64,000 nt of DNA from Unio delphinus (taxonomy: Eukaryota; Mollusca; Bivalvia; Unionida; Unionidae): the NCBI GenBank assembly GCA_029339505.1, contig JAQISU010000115.1:2206001-2270000 (forward strand), in the 5' to 3' direction. A program made the translations under genes and the position numbers. Within the stretch, counting starts at the first letter, position 1; each line of letters opens with the position of its first letter. Positions 58,780 to 64,000 of the stretch are shown in pieces. The notes below the pieces were generated by a model. It had not been told where the DNA came from. It saw only the letters and a list, made by a program, of their open reading frames with translations, and searched no databases.

Positions 58780-60173
58780 CATCAAGTCGACGAGGACCAT
58801 TTTAAGTAATCCAGTGATTTATTGGGAAAAAATGGTATGTGGGTGCGTAGGTGGCCGATGAGGACGATGTGCGCCCTGAATGTTCTGTGGCATTGTGGAC
58901 ATGCTACGCTGATCGTGGGGTTACTGGCTCAGGATTTCATGTCCCACCTTTGTTATTATGTCGCTGTTGTCCTGTTGCCCTCGCACGCTGTAATACCTTT
59001 AGGGGTGGAAAAACGCCACACGACCCTGCTTACACATGTCATATCTAACGCAAATGTTCTTCAGTGACGTATTCGTCGTGTCCCTGTGTTGTTTTCTCTG
59101 GCCTCCTTTGTTGCGTTTTCCTCGTTTAAGTTCGCCATACAAGTGTTTCTTGAAGCAGGTGGTCTGGCATGCGAGGTACATGACCTGCCCATCGCAACTG
59201 TGATTGCATCAAGATGGTGTAGATACTGGGAAGGCTTGCTTGGGCAAGGATTTCAGTATCCGGGATCCTGTCTTGCCACTTGATGTTTAGGAGCCTTCTG
59301 AGGCAGGTAGTGTGGAAGTGGTTCAACGTTATTGAATGGCGCTGGTACACTGTCCATGTTTCGCAGACGTATATCAACACAGGGAGTACTATCGATCTGT
59401 ACACATTCCACTTTGACCGAAGACTAACGCCTATTCTGTTCCAAGCCTTTGCTTGCAGTCTGCCGAATGTTGCTCTGGCCTTTGCAATACTGTCATTAAC
59501 TTCGTCATCTATTACAAAATTATGGGACAGAGTGCTGCCAAGATAGGTAAACTACTTGTTCACTGCAATCAGTTTGTAATCGTTGACTATGATGTTTGGC
59601 TCTGGATCTGACTGATACATTATTTCAGTCGTCAATGTGGAAATCGTCAGGCCGAAATTTGTGCAAGCATCAGAGAACTTGTGGACGCTGCTTTGCATGT
59701 CAGCTTCAGAGCCAGCGTTTTGGGCGTAGTCATCAGAAACTATTAAGTATTGGATGATGTCTGTTATGACCTTTGTGTTTGCTTAGAGTCTCCTGAGGTT
59801 GAACAGTTTACCATCAGTTCCGTATCTGATGCTGATTTCCATATCTGAAGTCATCAGTGAGTATGGTTGAGAACATGAGACTGAAAAGTGTTTGTGCCAG
59901 TATACAGCCCTGCTTCACTCCGTTAGAGACAAGAAAGGGATCTGTCTCACCATCGTTTCCGACTCTAGCTTCCATACCATCACGGAATCGCTGCATTATG
60001 GTGATACATTTCTTTTGACATCCATACTTGGCCATGACCTTCCACATGCCCTCTATGCTAACAATGTCGAATACCTTGGTCAGGTCGATATTGGTATAGA
60101 AAAGTTCAGTTTTCGGTCCTTGGCTTTTCTCTTGTAACTGCTTATCAGCGAACATTAACCATTGTGTTTGCAA
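58780..60173 (-). mobile_element. 5'-truncated, decayed non-LTR retrotransposon (LINE A)
   Basis: On the - strand, about 60170-59815 reads reverse-transcriptase palm sequence (IDLTKVFD, GVKQGCILAQTLFSLMFS). The catalytic box region near 59735 reads VSDDYAQNAGSEADM, so the usual FADD lead is altered. A stop interrupts before FTYLGSTLS. About 59400-59130 reads the C-terminal domain (CETWTVY, QLRWAGHVPRMPD). A frameshift near 59150 leads to YGELKRGKRNKGGQRK. At about 58905-58835 there is a C2H2 finger, CPQCHRTF followed by HLRTH. The 5' end, including any endonuclease, is missing, as expected from incomplete target-primed reverse transcription. Dead copy. Confidence 0.9.
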
Positions 60174-61107
60174 ACTTTTAAATAGCTGTTTCTACATGAA
60201 TTGAACATTTAAATTTATATTTCAGCTTATATGTTTTAACTTGTTACGAATGCTGGGAAATATTTTTTGGTCCTACAAATCAATTAACTACAACGACATT
60301 TGTTGTTTTATGTAAATTGATGTAAACACAATATATACCCCGGATATTTCATGGTCTTAAAATTAATTATATGTTATTCAGCAAATTTAGAATTTTTTTT
60401 ACAAGAAAATGTGTCGGCTTCCAAAATATAATTACCATGCACAAATAAAATTATCATACGTTTGGTGTTCTCTTCCACAAAAAAATACCATCCTTTGCAA
60501 CTTATTTCAAGTCGCTATTATTAATACTGGTACAGTTTAACACTTAATTTCCTTTGTATCAATACCCTTTTTGACATAAAGAAAATCAGGATCCAGTTGA
60601 ATCAATCAAACCTTGCTGACAATTACCGACAATGACGTGCAAAAAATGGCTGATTTACAGAGGAATTTTCGAAGTAGTACACTGTATATTATATTTCCAA
60701 TAAAACCTATTTATAAACTATTCCTTGTATTTTGCATTAATGTTTTGCCTTATCCATTGAAAGAAATACCGAAACAACTTATGCTAATTGTCGACTGTTA
60801 GTCATGAAGTCCAACATTACTGGTCTCTAATTGTTGGCATAAAATACCTTATTATAATCCACGCTATCACACAGACACCGTAACCATGCGAATAGTCTTT
60901 GCTACAATGGATATCCGGCTGCCGTGCGAATGATGTATACCCAATTTACCACACTGCAGCCGTACAAATAGACACTTCCATTGTGAATACTGATGCGACT
61001 TTAATACGGTAAAACACCTGCTGATATTTATTTTCCTCGCCTTGAAATAAACTGTAAAATGTTAGTTTACATGGAAATTCCGTGTAAACTTTAAACGACG
61101 CTAGAAC
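60174..61107. other. Unassigned intergenic spacer between the two LINE remnants
   Basis: AT-rich, no recognisable coding or repeat structure. Confidence 0.5.
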
Positions 61108-63255
61108 ACGTATGATGAAGAAATAGAAGAGTTTTACAACAAACTCCAGGGTATTATAAACATGTTAAGTAAAAAAGACATCCTCATCATCCAAGGAGAC
61201 TGGAATGTCAAAGTTGGCAAAGATGCTCCACTCCTTGTGATGGCTGTTGATGTTGAAGTAATGACAGACACTTTCAACACAGTCATGACAACAGCTGCCA
61301 AGGACATCATTGGCCTCCATCTCCAAAATAAAAATCCCAGGGTTACAGAAGATATTCTAAATCTGTGTGATGCCCGAAGAGACCTAACAAAACACCAGAT
61401 AAACAACAGCGGTAATGGAGTACCGAGAAATAAACGAGAATGTCAGAAAAAAACTTGAAGAAAGCAAATTAAGGTTGGATTGGACAAACGTGCACATAAA
61501 TAGAGAGCCGTCTGATAAGGGCAAAAAGGCATTCCAAATTTTGACAGACCTCACCAGACAAAAGTAACCAAAAGTCAGTACCATCAAGACGAAAATGGAA
61601 AATGCCTAACAGAAGCAAGTAGCATTGCAGAAAGATGGACTGATTATTGTAAAGAACTCTACAACCATCCATCCACAGGAGACCAGGAGGTGCTCGAAGT
61701 TACAAATTCCTCCTGATGATTTCCCATTCTAAAAAAAGATGTGGAATCAGCAATGAAAGCAGTGACGAAAGGGAAGGCAGCTGGAATAGACAACATCCCA
61801 GCTGAACGTATCCAGAATGGTGGGGAATCAGTGATGGAGCTACTAACAAAAATCTGCAACAAGATCTGGCAGACAGGTGAATGACCAACACTGTAGACCC
61901 ATTCACTGATTATAACACTCCCCCAAACGGCAATCTGAAGATGTGCCAAAATTACAGAACTATCCGTTTGATCTGCCGTGCTAGTAAGGTGATGCTGAAT
62001 ATCATCATGAACAGACTGAGACCACAAGCAGAACAAATAATCGCTGAAGAAGGATTCAGGAGTGGAAGAATCAGAACCGAACAAATATTCAATCTCAAGG
62101 TTCTGTGTGAAAGGTACTTCCAACATCAACAATACATATATCATGTTTTCATAGATTTCAAAAAGGCTTTTGACAGGGAATGGCATGAGGGATTGTGGGC
62201 CACATTGAAGAAGTACAACATGGGTCAAAAGTTGACTAATACCATCAAGTTACCAGTTCAGTAATTGCTCAAGTTTCTGTGGTGGACTGGTTAAAGACAA
62301 CAGTTGGAGTACGTCAAGGCTGTCTCCTGTCACTTACCAACGCTTTTTTAACATCTACTTAGAGAGCATCATGGGTAAAGCCCTGGAAAACTACTGTTGG
62401 ACAGTCATCATTGGCGGATGTAACATCACCAACCTACGCTTTGCATATGACATTGATGGGCTGGCAGGCAGCGAAGACGAGCGCGCCACCTTAGTGCAGA
62501 ACCTTGATTAAACATCTTCCAGATTTGACATGGAGATAAGCGCCGAAAAGACAAAGGTGATAACAAATAGTGGCAAACAAATCTCAACCAAGATTAAAGT
62601 CAAAGGACAGGAACTGGAAACAGTGGGCCAATTCAACTATCTTGGTTCCATAATCAACAAAGAGGGATCAAAAGCAAACATTTTGTCACGAGCAGAACAA
62701 ACAACGGCAGCCATGTCAAAGCTAAGACCCATCTGGAGAGACAAGAATATCTGTCTGAAAACTAAAATCAAACTATTGAGAGCACTAGTCATCTAAATCT
62801 TTCTGTATTCATGTGAGGCCTGGACCCTGACAGCAGAATTACAACGAAGAATCCAGGCACTTGAAATAAGATGTTACAGAACCATCCTTGGCATCTCTAT
62901 TACAAACCACATCACAAAGGAAGAAGTGCGTATCACCATCAGACACAAAATAGGCCATTATAAAGACCTCCTCACCACTATCAAAAAGAAAAGCTGAAAT
63001 GGTATGGCCATGTCATTAGAGCCAACAGTCTATCCACAACAGTTCTGCAGCGCAGCGTCCGGGGTGGCAGAATAAGAGGTAGATAGAGAAACAAGTGGAC
63101 TGATAACATCACAGAATGGACCAGGAAAAGTTTTTCGTAGACACGAACATTAGTGCATGATCGATACAAGTGGAGGGAACTGGTCAGATATTCAGCAGCA
63201 CAGTGCCTCAACGACTACACTAGGACAAGAGACTGATGATGAGGATGATGATAAA
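61108..63255 (+). mobile_element. Decayed non-LTR retrotransposon with internal deletion (LINE B)
   Basis: In + strand fragments: endonuclease motif ILIIQGDWNVKVGKDA (61180-61230), then an abrupt jump to TAAKDIIGL and TEDILNLCDARRDL, so much of the endonuclease is deleted. Next come KGKAAGIDNIPAE (61770), QNYRTIRLICRASKVML, HVFIDFKKAFDREWH (62140-62185), RFAYDIDGLAG (62440) in place of the usual FADD box, METSAEKTK-like MEISAEKTKV (62530), YLGSIINKEG, CEAWTLTAELQRRIQALE and KWYGHVIRA. At least three frame breaks or stops occur. It ends in a GATGATGAGGATGATGATAA tail. Its sequence is unlike LINE A, so these are two families. Confidence 0.9.
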
Positions 63256-63684
63256 CATTGTTAGAGATCATCTAGAGGTTATGATACCAAGGTCATCAAG
63301 TCACGAAATTACGTTTACATTTATCCGTACGATTAATCGAGACTGACAAAATATGATGATTTAAACTTTAAAAAATGTTGGCTCTCTAAGAATGATTTTC
63401 ATTTTACGAGAAGATGAGAAAATTACAACGTATTTTTCCACTCCTAAGGTGACTATAGAATCGTTTGTATTTATAGATAGGTTGATTTATGCAAAACGTC
63501 CTATTCGTAGAACACTTGCTTTTGTAGGTTCTAAACTGGACTACAGACTAGATACCAATAGATAGGTCAATCAGTGAAAAGCGTCCCATTTGCGAGACAC
63601 TTGCTCAATCTTAGCAATTTTTAGGATGTTAAATATTATTACGTTTGCTTTTGTTATTAGTGTCACGCAATTATTCAATAAATG
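63256..63684. other. Unassigned spacer
   Basis: Contains two loosely similar stretches (near 63470-63505 and 63560-63605, both with GATAGGT and GCGTCC or ACGTCC motifs followed by ACACTTGCT). Nothing else recognised. Confidence 0.4.
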
Positions 63685-63890
63685 GCATGATATATACATG
63701 ATGGGCAGTATATTTTATTGAGGAAACCCCCGGGAAAAACTAACACCCCACGGATGGAACAACAAACCCATGGGAAGCTAGTGGCAAGACATCTCATATT
63801 CCCAAACTGGCCGAGACCGAGACTCGTATTCAAGAGTACCTGGTACAGTGATCTGTATGTAAAGAGAGCGCCGTTGACCACACGGCCACC
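63685..63890 (-). mobile_element. Diverged tRNA-derived SINE, 3'-truncated (S5)
   Basis: Aligns to S3 and S4 from the body (CCCATGGGAAGCTAGTGGCA) to the head (GACCACACGGCCACC), with many substitutions. It is clearly older than S3 and S4. Confidence 0.75.
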
Positions 63891-63962
63891 AAATCTTTGA
63901 CAAAACCACCACTAAATCGTTGACCACACGGCCACCAAATCGTTGACTACACGGCCACCAAG
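63872..63962. repeat. Tandem array of the SINE head
   Basis: Three to four units of about 24-30 bp around TTGACCACACGGCCACCAAA, continuing from the 5' head of S5. A short array has been seeded from the end of the SINE. Confidence 0.8.
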
Positions 63963-64000
63963 TACACCGGATGTAAATGTATAGCAATTAAAGGTAACTT

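Overview
This is metazoan nuclear DNA: AT-rich, intron-rich, and dominated by tandem repeats, with a tRNA-derived SINE family and decayed non-LTR retrotransposons. A marine invertebrate, most likely a mollusc or other lophotrochozoan, is my best guess; that is inference from the repeat style and the arylsulfatase cluster, not proof. The only intact gene I can support is a complete arylsulfatase B-like gene on the + strand. I assembled it exon by exon from 14 pieces between 21342 and 55325. Every intron is GT-AG, the reading phase closes at all 13 junctions, and the product is 484 aa with a signal peptide, both sulfatase signatures and all expected catalytic and metal ligands. Layout: 1-900 is the end of an upstream arylsulfatase paralogue (last intron with a 33-bp minisatellite, last coding exon 602-774, polyA signal 875). 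900-2585 holds three minisatellites. 2585-20679 is a head-to-tail array of about 2.6 copies of a roughly 7-kb segment. Two copies carry an orphan, open, splice-competent copy of arylsulfatase exon 9 (7798-7895 and 14965-15062); all three carry a second exon-like block of unknown origin (2722-2827 and equivalents). The third copy stops before exon 9. 20680-21341 is the spacer and putative promoter side of the intact gene. Inside that gene every intron longer than 1 kb holds a tandem array. The largest is about 15 kb of a 74/65-bp satellite in intron 7 (34988-50043), which separates exons 7 and 8. 55326-58350 holds the 3' UTR with a (TA)n tract, then a degenerate 21-bp minisatellite. 58780-60173 is a 5'-truncated non-LTR retrotransposon on the - strand. 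61108-63255 is a second, unrelated non-LTR retrotransposon on the + strand, with an internal deletion and a damaged catalytic box. A SINE copy lies near the right end, and its head has been tandemly amplified. How it fits together: this is a tandem arylsulfatase cluster. The repeated exon-9 segments look like debris or raw material of paralogue duplication, and the coding content of the intact gene (1.46 kb) is spread over 34 kb by satellite growth in its introns. I saw no tRNA, rRNA, CRISPR or prokaryotic features.
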